Source: Fen-1273 sp035516035 (lineage in GTDB: Bacteria; Bacteroidota; Ignavibacteria; UBA10030; UBA6906). Taken from it: a stretch of 53,789 bases of DNA. Each line of letters opens with the position of its first letter. Position 1 is the stretch's first letter. The position numbers were made by a program, and so were the translations under genes. Shown here piece after piece: positions 43,323 through 51,356 of this stretch. The notes beneath the pieces were generated by a model that saw only the letters and a list, made by a program, of their open reading frames with translations, had not been told where the DNA came from and ran no database searches. The DNA is taken from assembly GCA_035516035.1 (NCBI GenBank), contig DATJAS010000083.1:1-53789 (forward strand), read 5' to 3'.

Positions 43323-45059
43323 ATGGCAGGCATACGGCAATGGTGGCCGGGGATTCCCGCCGCGGCAGTCCTTTCCTGCGTCCTCGCCGCCGGTTCGACG
43401 GACGGGGCGTTTGCCCAGGCGGACACGGTGCAGACGAACGTCCCGGCGCTCCGCTCGGTCTACGCCCACGATTTCACGATCGGATGTCTCCTCTCGTACA
43501 GGAACATCGGATTTGCCACGGACCCGCCCGTGCCGGGGCAGTCCGCTGTGGTGACGCCGCAGGGGGGATACCTGATCAAGTTCCATATGAACAGGATGTC
43601 CCCCGGCAACAACATGAAGCCGCAGTACACGCTCGACATCGCCACCAGCGCCTCGGCCTACGCCGCCGCCGCGACGCAATCGGCCAGGGATTCGATCGAC
43701 GTGCATCCCGTCGTCCGGTTCAACGGAGACATGATCGCCCAGCTCAACTGGGCCCAGAGGCAGGGCTTCACGTTCCGCGGGCATACGCTCGTCTGGCACA
43801 ACCAGACGCCGACCGAGTTTTTCCGCTCCGGGTACACGACCACCGGGACGCGCCTGGCGAAGGCCGTGATGATCCAGCGGATGGACTTCTATTTCCATGA
43901 GATATTCCGGCTCATCCACCAGAGTTGGTCCGGGCTCCTGGCGGCGTTCGATATCGTCAACGAGGCGATCGACGACAACACGGGGGCCGTGCGCACGACG
44001 GGGAACGAATGGTACACAACGTTCGGCGATACGACATACATCATGACCGCGTTCCAGCTCGCGCGCCAGTACACGGCGCTCTTCGGCGAGACGCAGATCA
44101 AGCTCTATTATAACGACTACAACACGGAGACCCCCTCGAAAGCCGACGGGATCGTCCGGCTCCTCACGCCCATCTACCAGGCCGGGGACCTGGACGGCAT
44201 CGGGATGCAGGAGCACAACAACCTCTCCACGCCGACGGCGCAGTCCTTCATCACCTCGTACAACAAGTTTTCCCCCATCTGCACCGAGATGTCTGTGACA
44301 GAGCTGGACGTGGCCACGGGAAGCGCCACCCCCTCCGCCGCGCTGCTGGCTTCCCAGGCGAACCAGTACGGCATGCTCTTCAAGTGCTTCACCGACAGGA
44401 GCGCCGGCTCGGGGCGGGGGAAGATCGTCAACGTGTCGAAGGACGGACTGAACGACCAGTACACGTTCCAGACGGGCCAGGCGTCGTCCCTCTGGGATGC
44501 GAACATGCAGTGCAAGCCCGCCTTCTATGCCGTGGCGCGCATCGGGCTCAGCTATTTCGCGATCGACTCGCTGATTGCGCTGGCCGATACGCTCAGCCCC
44601 TCCGCCTATACGTCCGGGTCGTGGGGCCGGCTCGCGGCGGCGGTCGCGGCAGCCGACACGGCGCTTGCGCGGAACTACTCGGTGACGGTGTCCGCCGACA
44701 CGGCCCTCGCCCTTGCGCGCGGCACGCTCCAGGGGGCCATCGACAGCCTCGTGAGGGTCCAGACCGGCGTGATGGCTGTACCCGGCTCCGCTCCCTCGTC
44801 GTTCGCACTCGCGCAGAACTACCCGAACCCGTTCAACCCTGCGACCGTCATCGGCTATACCGTCGCGACCGGGACGCGGGTCACGCTGAAAGTCTATTCG
44901 CTCCTGGGCGCGGAAGTGGCGACGCTGGTCGACGCGATACTCCCCGCGGGAAAATACACGGCGACGTTTGACGGTCATGCCCTCTCAAGCGGAGTCTACG
45001 TGTGCCGTCTGAGCGCGGGGACGTTCACCGCCGCGCGCGGTATGCTGCTGGTGAAATGA
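43323..45059 (+). CDS. GH10 endo-xylanase with T9SS sorting domain (578 aa)
   Basis: Signal peptide to about residue 31 (SCVLAAGSTDGAFAQ). GH10 barrel: HTLVWHNQTP, acid/base E214 in FDIVNEAID, YYNDYN, and nucleophile E327 in SVTELDV. A helical FIVAR-like spacer (about 420-490, LIALADTLSPSAYTSGSWGR) precedes the T9SS type A domain (FALAQNYPNPFNPATVIGYT to RGMLLVK). AGGGAG lies 6 nt before ATG 43323. The frame is open further upstream inside the GH30 gene, but those starts lack a ribosome site. It should be released to or held on the cell surface, cutting xylan. Confidence 0.93.
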   Translation: MAGIRQWWPGIPAAAVLSCVLAAGSTDGAFAQADTVQTNVPALRSVYAHDFTIGCLLSYRNIGFATDPPVPGQSAVVTPQGGYLIKFHMNRMSPGNNMKPQYTLDIATSASAYAAAATQSARDSIDVHPVVRFNGDMIAQLNWAQRQGFTFRGHTLVWHNQTPTEFFRSGYTTTGTRLAKAVMIQRMDFYFHEIFRLIHQSWSGLLAAFDIVNEAIDDNTGAVRTTGNEWYTTFGDTTYIMTAFQLARQYTALFGETQIKLYYNDYNTETPSKADGIVRLLTPIYQAGDLDGIGMQEHNNLSTPTAQSFITSYNKFSPICTEMSVTELDVATGSATPSAALLASQANQYGMLFKCFTDRSAGSGRGKIVNVSKDGLNDQYTFQTGQASSLWDANMQCKPAFYAVARIGLSYFAIDSLIALADTLSPSAYTSGSWGRLAAAVAAADTALARNYSVTVSADTALALARGTLQGAIDSLVRVQTGVMAVPGSAPSSFALAQNYPNPFNPATVIGYTVATGTRVTLKVYSLLGAEVATLVDAILPAGKYTATFDGHALSSGVYVCRLSAGTFTAARGMLLVK

Positions 45060-45065
45060 CGCCTT

Positions 45066-45244
45066 CTGTCATGGCGAGCGCAGCGAAGCCATCAGCCGTC
45101 ATTGCGAGCGAAGCGAAGCAATCTCGCGCAAGATTGTGGCGCCTGGGCGCCACGCTCGCAATGACAGGCCGATGTCATTGCGAGGAGCGATTTTTGCGAC
45201 GAAGTCCGTTTTTTGGACCACGCCATCTTGGGCGTGGCAATCTC
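45066..45244. repeat. Palindromic repeats, compound copy 3
   Basis: Three units in a row: a left-end fragment CTGTCATGGCGAG (45066-45078); a complete unit with ends GTCATTGCGAG (45098-45108) and CTCGCAATGAC (45155-45165) and an inner GGCGCC...GGCGCC stem; and a copy of the copy-1 type (45174-45244) with GACGAAGTCCG, TTTTTTGGACCACGCC and GGCGTGGCAATCTC. The last unit lacks its right end and stops exactly at the GH8 start codon. Confidence 0.85.
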
Positions 45245-46504
45245 ATGCCCCTGCTCTCCCTGCTGGCGCTCGCCGGCTGCTCGCCGGCGCTCGCCGGGGG
45301 GGGCGACGCCTTCCACGGGCGGGGAGCGCTCGCGACGGGCGTGTACCCCGACCTCTTCCGCGATCTTCTCGGGCGCGACAGCGCCGAGGTCAGTCAGAAG
45401 ATCGAGCGGGCATGGATGCAGCTCTTCATGGGGGACAGCGCCGCCGAGCGGATCTACTACCCCGCCGGCGCCGACATGGGGTATATCGAGGATATCGCCA
45501 ACGGGGACGTTCGCACGGAGGGAATGTCCTACGGGATGATGATCGCCGTGCAGCTTGACCGCCGCGATGTGTTCGACCGGCTCTGGCGCTGGGCGTGCGT
45601 TCACATGCGTTTCGCGTCCGGCCCCCACGCGGGATATTTCGCATGGCACTGCACGCCGGCGGGTGCGGTGATCGACTCGACCGCCGCCTCCGACGGGGAG
45701 GAGTGGTTCGCGACTTCTCTTTTTCTCGCCGCATCCCGGTGGCCCGGCGCGGGGTCGCACTACGACGCTGATGCGCGCGCGATCCTCCACACGATGCTCC
45801 ACAAGGACTCCGAGCCTTCGCACGGCGCCGTGACGAATATGTTCGACGGCGCGTCAAAGCTCGTCGTCTTCGTCCCCGCGCGGGGGGGGAACACGTTTAC
45901 CGACCCCTCGTACCAGCTTCCTCATTTTTACGAGCTCTGGTCGCGTCGCGCAACCGAAGACAGCGCCTTCTGGGCCGCCGCGGCTGAATCTTCGAGGGCG
46001 CTCCTGCGGCGATCGGGGGAGAGGCCGACCGGGATCTCCCCCGATTACACGGCGTTCGACGGGTCGCCGGCACGGGGGCGCAACGGGACTCATGCGGAGT
46101 TCCGGTTCGATGCGTGGCGCGTGGGAATGAACCTGGCGATGGACTGGGTCTGGTGCCGCCGGGTGCCGTGGGAGCAGGAACGCGCTGACCGGATGCTCGC
46201 CTTCTTCGGGAGCCGGGGGGTGGACCGGTACGGGAACCAGTTTACGCTCGACGGCGCGCCCCTCTCGCCGGACCACAGCACGGGCCTCGTTGCGGCGAAC
46301 GCGGTCGCGGCGCTCGCGGCCAGGGGGGCTTCGCGCGTGGAATTCGTCCGCGCCCTCTGGGAGGCTCCCGTCCCCAGGGGCCGGTACAGGTACTATGACG
46401 GTATGCTCTACATGCTCGGGCTCCTGGAGGTGAGCGGGAAATTCAGGGCGTTCGGACCTGCAGCGGGCGTTTCAAGAACGGTTCCCGTGGAGGGCGTGCG
46501 ATGA
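45245..46504 (+). CDS. GH8 enzyme, Rex-like reducing-end xylose-releasing exo-oligoxylanase, lipoprotein (419 aa)
   Basis: GH8 (alpha/alpha)6 barrel very similar in wording to Bacillus Rex: IYYPAGADMGYIEDIANGDV, general acid E92 in RTEGMSYGMMI, and probable base D289 in FRFDAWRVGMN. It would release xylose from the reducing end of xylo-oligosaccharides. The N-terminus MPLLSLLALAGC has a lipobox (C12), giving a lipoprotein, but the basic n-region is missing. An in-frame ATG at 45161 inside the repeat would add 28 residues with several Arg. No good ribosome site is seen before 45245. Its stop overlaps the GH115 ATG by 4 nt. Confidence 0.85.
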   Translation: MPLLSLLALAGCSPALAGGGDAFHGRGALATGVYPDLFRDLLGRDSAEVSQKIERAWMQLFMGDSAAERIYYPAGADMGYIEDIANGDVRTEGMSYGMMIAVQLDRRDVFDRLWRWACVHMRFASGPHAGYFAWHCTPAGAVIDSTAASDGEEWFATSLFLAASRWPGAGSHYDADARAILHTMLHKDSEPSHGAVTNMFDGASKLVVFVPARGGNTFTDPSYQLPHFYELWSRRATEDSAFWAAAAESSRALLRRSGERPTGISPDYTAFDGSPARGRNGTHAEFRFDAWRVGMNLAMDWVWCRRVPWEQERADRMLAFFGSRGVDRYGNQFTLDGAPLSPDHSTGLVAANAVAALAARGASRVEFVRALWEAPVPRGRYRYYDGMLYMLGLLEVSGKFRAFGPAAGVSRTVPVEGVR

Positions 46505-49443
46505 ACCGGCGTCTGATCCCGCCTCTTGCATGCGCACTGGGCTGTGCCCGCTTCCTCTCCTTCGCGGGTGAGGACTACGTCGTCTTCCATCCCGCCGGGG
46601 GTGGATTTCCCCTTGCCGTTCACGGCACCCCCGCGCCGCTCTATGCCGGCCGGGAGGAGTATCCGGGCGTGCTGCGTGCGCTCGGCCTCTTTGCGGACGA
46701 CATCCGGCGCGTGACGGGGAAGGCTCCGCTCGTCAGTCACGACGTGCCGGCCAGTGCGCCTTCCCTGGTCGTGGTCGGAACGCTGGGGCGCAGCCGGCTG
46801 GTCGATTCGCTCGTTGCCGCCGGGAAGCTCGACGTGCGGGGCGTTGCCGGGAAATGGGAGGCATACCTGATACAGGAAGTCGATCACCCGCTCGCGGGCG
46901 TTTCACGCGCACTTGTCGTGACGGGGAGCGACAGGCGGGGAACCATCTTCGCGCTCTTCGATATCTCCCGCAGGATGGGAGTCTCGCCGTGGTACTGGTG
47001 GGCCGACGTGCCCGCCGCGCGCCACGAAACGCTCACGATTCCCGGCGGGAGACATACGGACGGCCCCCCCTCGGTCATGTACCGGGGGATATTCCTGAAC
47101 GACGAGGCGCCTGACCTGACCAACTGGGTCAGGGCGAAGTACGGCAACATTCCGCCCCGCACGAATCCTCCCGTACCCGCGGGCATCGCGCGGTACGGCC
47201 ACGAGTTCTACGAGCGGGTCTTCGAATTGCTCCTGCGGCTGAAGGCCAACTATCTCTGGCCGGCGATGTGGGACAATGCGTTCAACGAGGACGATTCACT
47301 GAACGCTCCCCTGGCCGACGAATACGGGATCGTCATGGGGACCTCGCACCAGGAGCCGATGCTCAGGGCGCAGAAGGAATGGGACAGGCGGTACCTCCGC
47401 ACGCTCGGCACGTGGAACTACGCTCTCTACCCCGACACACTGAACGCGTTCTGGCGGGAGGGCGTGCGGCGCAACAGGAGCTACGAGAACGTCGTGACGA
47501 TCGGGCTCCGGGGAGCGAACGACACGCCGATGGCCCCCGGCGGCCCCGAGGCCAACATGCGCCTCCTGGAGCAGATCGTTGGGGTCCAGCGGGGAATACT
47601 GGCCCGGGAGGTGAGCCCGGACCTCACGCGCGTGCCGCAGCTCTGGTGCCTCTACAAGGAGGTGATCGACTACTACGAAGCCGGCATGCGCGTCCCCGAC
47701 GACGTCACGCTCCTGTGGCCGGACGACAACTGGGGAAACATCCGGAGGCTCCCGACGCCGGCTGAGCGGGAGCGCTCCGGAGGGGCGGGGGTCTATTATC
47801 ATTTCGACTACCACGGCGGGCCACGGAGCTACCAGTGGATCGACACGAAGTCGATCCCGGGGGTCTGGGCCGAGATGTCCCGCGCTGCGGAGGCCGGGGC
47901 GCAGCGCATCTGGATCGTGAACGCGGGGCACCTGAAGGGATACGAGCTTCCGCTCGAGTTCTTCATGGACCTTGCCTGGGACACGGCGGCGTGCTCAGCC
48001 GGGACGCTCCGCTCGTACGTCGCGCGCTGGGCCGCGCGCGAGTTCGGCGCGGCTCACGCCGGGGCGATCGCCGCGATCGTCGCCCGCTCCGCGCGATACA
48101 ACAGCCGCCGGACGCCGGAGCTTCTCTCCCCCTTCACGTACAGCCTCGTGAACTACAATGAGGCGGAGGACGTCGTTCGGGACTTCCGGGAGATCGCCGG
48201 GAGCGCAGAGGCGATCGAGCGATCGCTTCCTCCCGGACGGCGCACCGCGTTCGAAGAGCTGGTCCGGTTCCCCCTGCGCGCCTGCGCGCTCGTGAACGCC
48301 CTCTACGTCGAGGCGGGAAAAAACTCGCTCTATGCGCGCCAGGGGAGGGCAAGCGCAAACGCCTCGGCTTCGCGCGTGAGGGAACTGTTCAGCGCCGACA
48401 CCGCTCTCATGGGCTGGTACAATCACTCGCTGGCCGGCGGGAAGTGGAACCACTTCATGGACCAGCCTCACCTGGGATACACCACATGGCGCGATCCTCC
48501 CGTAAACAGCCTGAAGGCGATTCAGCTCGAGGAACGTCCGGTTCCCCGCCCCCCTGCACTGGGGGTCGCCGTTGAGGGTTCCGCCGATGCATGGCCCGGG
48601 AGCGAGGCACGCCCTGCGCTCCCCCCCCTGGACAGGTTCCTCTCGACGCGGCGCTACATCGACGTCTTCAACAGGGGATCGGCCCCGTTTGACTTCTCTG
48701 TCCGCGCCGGGACACCCTGCCTTCGTATTTCTGATAACGGGGGGCGGCTCGCCCGCGACCGGCGCATCTGGGTGAGCGTCGACTGGTCGCACGCCCGGCC
48801 CGCAGACACGGCGTGCTTCGTTGATGTGACCGGGGCGGGGTCTTCGGTGCGCGTGCGTGTCGGCCTGGAACGCGACGACGGCGTCGAGCTGTCGCGCATC
48901 CGGGGATTCCTGGAGACGGACCGGACAGTCTCGATCGAGGCAGCCCACTTCGCGCAGAACACCCCTTCACACGGGGGACGGTGGACTGCGGTGGAAGACT
49001 TTGGCCGGACGCTTTCAGGAATGCGGGCGGAAGGGTTCGCCGCTGACACATCCGGAAGGGGAGCCTCACTCCAGTACGAGCTGTACCTGACGGACACGGG
49101 ACGCGTCGATATCGCCGGGATATTCTCCCCCGCGCTCAGCGTCGTGCCCGGCACACCGCTCCGCTATGGGATTGCCGTCGACGGCGACGCCCCGGAGATC
49201 GTGACGCTTGTCCCGGCGAAATACCGCGCGGGGGACGGGAACAGGGACTGGGAGCGGTCGGTCGAAGACAACGCGCGCGTGAGCCACACCGCGCGCCTGA
49301 TCCGCACCGTGGGAGAGCACGCGCTCCGCTTCATCATGGTGGATCCCGGCGTGGTGCTCGAGAAGATCGTCGTCGACTGCGGCGGCGTCAGGCCGAGCTA
49401 CCTGGGGCCGCCGGAGAGCGCGCACGGTGGACCAACCCGCTAG
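46501..49443 (+). CDS. GH115 xylan alpha-1,2-glucuronidase (980 aa)
   Basis: Removes 4-O-methylglucuronate or glucuronate from xylan side chains. Signal peptide-like start (LIPPLACALGCARFLSFAG). GH115 hallmarks: RGTIFALFDISRRMGVSPWYWWADV, FLNDEAPDLTNWVRAKYG, ANYLWPAMWDNAFNEDD, YYHFDYHGGPRSYQWI and NAGHLKGYELPLEFFMDLAW. A C-terminal beta domain (about 780-970) matches the accessory domain of the family. Length is typical (900-1000). No T9SS domain, so it is probably periplasmic. Coupled by a 4-nt overlap to the GH8 gene. Its product would feed the uxaC branch, though methylated glucuronate would first need demethylation. Confidence 0.95.
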   Translation: MNRRLIPPLACALGCARFLSFAGEDYVVFHPAGGGFPLAVHGTPAPLYAGREEYPGVLRALGLFADDIRRVTGKAPLVSHDVPASAPSLVVVGTLGRSRLVDSLVAAGKLDVRGVAGKWEAYLIQEVDHPLAGVSRALVVTGSDRRGTIFALFDISRRMGVSPWYWWADVPAARHETLTIPGGRHTDGPPSVMYRGIFLNDEAPDLTNWVRAKYGNIPPRTNPPVPAGIARYGHEFYERVFELLLRLKANYLWPAMWDNAFNEDDSLNAPLADEYGIVMGTSHQEPMLRAQKEWDRRYLRTLGTWNYALYPDTLNAFWREGVRRNRSYENVVTIGLRGANDTPMAPGGPEANMRLLEQIVGVQRGILAREVSPDLTRVPQLWCLYKEVIDYYEAGMRVPDDVTLLWPDDNWGNIRRLPTPAERERSGGAGVYYHFDYHGGPRSYQWIDTKSIPGVWAEMSRAAEAGAQRIWIVNAGHLKGYELPLEFFMDLAWDTAACSAGTLRSYVARWAAREFGAAHAGAIAAIVARSARYNSRRTPELLSPFTYSLVNYNEAEDVVRDFREIAGSAEAIERSLPPGRRTAFEELVRFPLRACALVNALYVEAGKNSLYARQGRASANASASRVRELFSADTALMGWYNHSLAGGKWNHFMDQPHLGYTTWRDPPVNSLKAIQLEERPVPRPPALGVAVEGSADAWPGSEARPALPPLDRFLSTRRYIDVFNRGSAPFDFSVRAGTPCLRISDNGGRLARDRRIWVSVDWSHARPADTACFVDVTGAGSSVRVRVGLERDDGVELSRIRGFLETDRTVSIEAAHFAQNTPSHGGRWTAVEDFGRTLSGMRAEGFAADTSGRGASLQYELYLTDTGRVDIAGIFSPALSVVPGTPLRYGIAVDGDAPEIVTLVPAKYRAGDGNRDWERSVEDNARVSHTARLIRTVGEHALRFIMVDPGVVLEKIVVDCGGVRPSYLGPPESAHGGPTR

Positions 49444-49453
49444 GAGGAGGACT

Positions 49454-51316
49454 ATGCGCAATCCGGCACAGGGACGGCCCGTTCTGGTCTCGATCATCGC
49501 GGCGCTCTCGGCGCTCGCCCTGCATGCGGCCGCGCAGCCCTCGGGAGGGCCCTACGGGTCTCTCCGCGTCGCGTACGATCTCCCCCCGCATGGAGGGAAA
49601 GTCTACTATGTTGCCCCCGGCGGGGAGGGGTCGGCCCGGGGAGAGGCCCCCTCCGCGCCGACGACGATAGGGTCGGCGCTGGCGCAGGCCCGGACGGGGG
49701 ACGTCATCGTGATGCGGGGAGGCGTGTACAGGACGGGCAACCTCATCGTCAACCAGGGGATCACGATACAGCCCTACGGAGACGAGGAACCGGTCTTCAA
49801 GGGGACGAACGTCGCCACGGGCTGGCAGAACATCGCGCCGGGTCTCTGGTCAACGCACTGGAACACGCTCTTCCCGGCGAAGCCCGCGGACTGGTGGCAG
49901 CGTGACAGGGAAGGGCAGCGGACTCCCATCTACCGGTTCAACAACGACATGGTCTTCGCGGACGGCCGCCTGCTTCACGCGGTCGGGTGGGAGGGGGAAG
50001 TGACGGACAGCACCTATTACATCGACTACGACTCGGCAAGGGTCTACGTGGGAGTCGACCCCGCGCAGCGGCAGATCGAGATTACCGCGCACGACGCCGC
50101 GATCGTGCGCACGACGGGCGCCATCGGGGGACGGCCCTCCGACCGGCGGGGGGACACGCTCCGCGGGCTGACGTTCATGCAATACGCCTACCGGGCGCTC
50201 GAGGTAGAGGGGCGGGAACCGGAAGGGCTCTCGCCCGAAGCCGCGCACGGCAAGGATGTCGTCGGCACGACGCTCGAGAACTGCACGATCGCATACTGCT
50301 CGCGCGTTGGTGCCTATCTGCGCGGGGACCGGCTCACCGTGCGGCACTGCCGCGTGAGCGACACGCGCACGGAGGGGCTCTATATTATCGGCTCGGCGGA
50401 CGTCCTGCTCGAAGGGAACGTCTTCATGCGCAACAACATCGAGGACATCACGGGCTATTATCCGGCGGCGGTGAAGATTTTCAACCAGTGCTACCGCGCC
50501 ACGTGCAGGGACAATCTGATCATCGACCAGCCCCACTCCAACGGGGTCTGGTACGATGTGGGGAACGTGGACGGCGTCTTCGTGGACAACTGGGTCCAGG
50601 GAGTGGGGAGCGCACGGGGACCGGCCAGGACCGACCAGCTCTGGCCCAGCTCCAACGGCTTCTTCTTCGAGATCTCGAAGGGGGCGGTCTGTGCGGGGAA
50701 CGTCTTCGTGGACTGCGACCACGGCGTCATGGTGCTCAACAGCTCGGATGCCCTTGTGTGCCGGAATACGTTCGTGAACAGCGTCGCGTGCTTCGGGCGT
50801 AATGCCCGGGTGGCCGCGGGGGATCGCTTCGGCTGGCACGCCAGCACCGGACCCGCGCTGGAGAAGAGAAGCGGCCACGCGTTTGTCGATAACCTCCTGG
50901 TCGGCGGCAGCGACTTTCAGCGGCCACTCCTGTTCGTGTGGCAGCCGCCGGCGGTCTGCGCTACGCTCACGGACAGGATGGTCTCATCGTGCGATGGAAA
51001 CGTCTTCGTCCGCGAGGCCGCGCGTGCCGTCTCTCCCCTCGTTCTCTGGAGCCCTGCTCCGGGGGAGAAGTGCCAGGTTGCTTTCGACTCGCTCCAGGCG
51101 ATGCGGAACGCCCTGCCTGGACTTTCCGCTCATGGCGGCGAGTACAGCGGCTGGGACGGTCCCCTCTTTAAAAACGCCATGCTGGACCGCTACGAGCTGA
51201 TTGAAGGATTTCCCGGCGCCCGGGGAGGCGTTCCGCTTCCCGCGGGCGTCGGTGCGCTTCTTGGCGGGAGCGCTGAAACCACCGGCTGTGTCGGGGCGTT
51301 CCCCGGCGTGCACTGA
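49454..51316 (+). CDS. Secreted parallel beta-helix glycoside hydrolase, GH120-like probable beta-xylosidase (620 aa)
   Basis: Signal peptide to AAAQ (about 28). Beta-helix opening KVYYVAPGGEGSARGEAPSA...GDVIVMRGGVYR is shared with many helix enzymes. Counterparts of the GH120 catalytic pair are D368 in GVWYDVGNVDG and E406 in GFFFEISKGAVCAGN. In the Thermoanaerobacterium enzyme the pair lies about 23 residues apart; here the gap is 38, owing to an insert (VQGVGSARGPARTDQLWPS). GGAGGAGG precedes ATG 49454. No sorting domain. Its neighbours support beta-xylosidase activity, but another helix family cannot be excluded. Confidence 0.72.
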   Translation: MRNPAQGRPVLVSIIAALSALALHAAAQPSGGPYGSLRVAYDLPPHGGKVYYVAPGGEGSARGEAPSAPTTIGSALAQARTGDVIVMRGGVYRTGNLIVNQGITIQPYGDEEPVFKGTNVATGWQNIAPGLWSTHWNTLFPAKPADWWQRDREGQRTPIYRFNNDMVFADGRLLHAVGWEGEVTDSTYYIDYDSARVYVGVDPAQRQIEITAHDAAIVRTTGAIGGRPSDRRGDTLRGLTFMQYAYRALEVEGREPEGLSPEAAHGKDVVGTTLENCTIAYCSRVGAYLRGDRLTVRHCRVSDTRTEGLYIIGSADVLLEGNVFMRNNIEDITGYYPAAVKIFNQCYRATCRDNLIIDQPHSNGVWYDVGNVDGVFVDNWVQGVGSARGPARTDQLWPSSNGFFFEISKGAVCAGNVFVDCDHGVMVLNSSDALVCRNTFVNSVACFGRNARVAAGDRFGWHASTGPALEKRSGHAFVDNLLVGGSDFQRPLLFVWQPPAVCATLTDRMVSSCDGNVFVREAARAVSPLVLWSPAPGEKCQVAFDSLQAMRNALPGLSAHGGEYSGWDGPLFKNAMLDRYELIEGFPGARGGVPLPAGVGALLGGSAETTGCVGAFPGVH

Positions 51317-51327
51317 GCCGGGTTTTT
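51302..51327 (+). terminator. Terminator overlapping the stop of the GH120-like gene
   Basis: CCCGGC (51302-51307) pairs with GCCGGG (51317-51322) around a 9-nt loop that holds the TGA (51314-51316). TTTTT (51323-51327) follows directly. It separates this gene from the GH10 gene starting at 51357. Confidence 0.65.
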
Positions 51328-51356
51328 CCTTATCATTGAGCGTCGGGGGTGCGATA

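Noticed and set aside
36316..45244. The palindromic repeats as a CRISPR array
   Set aside because: Copies are kilobases apart, differ in length and lack regular spacers; no cas gene is present.
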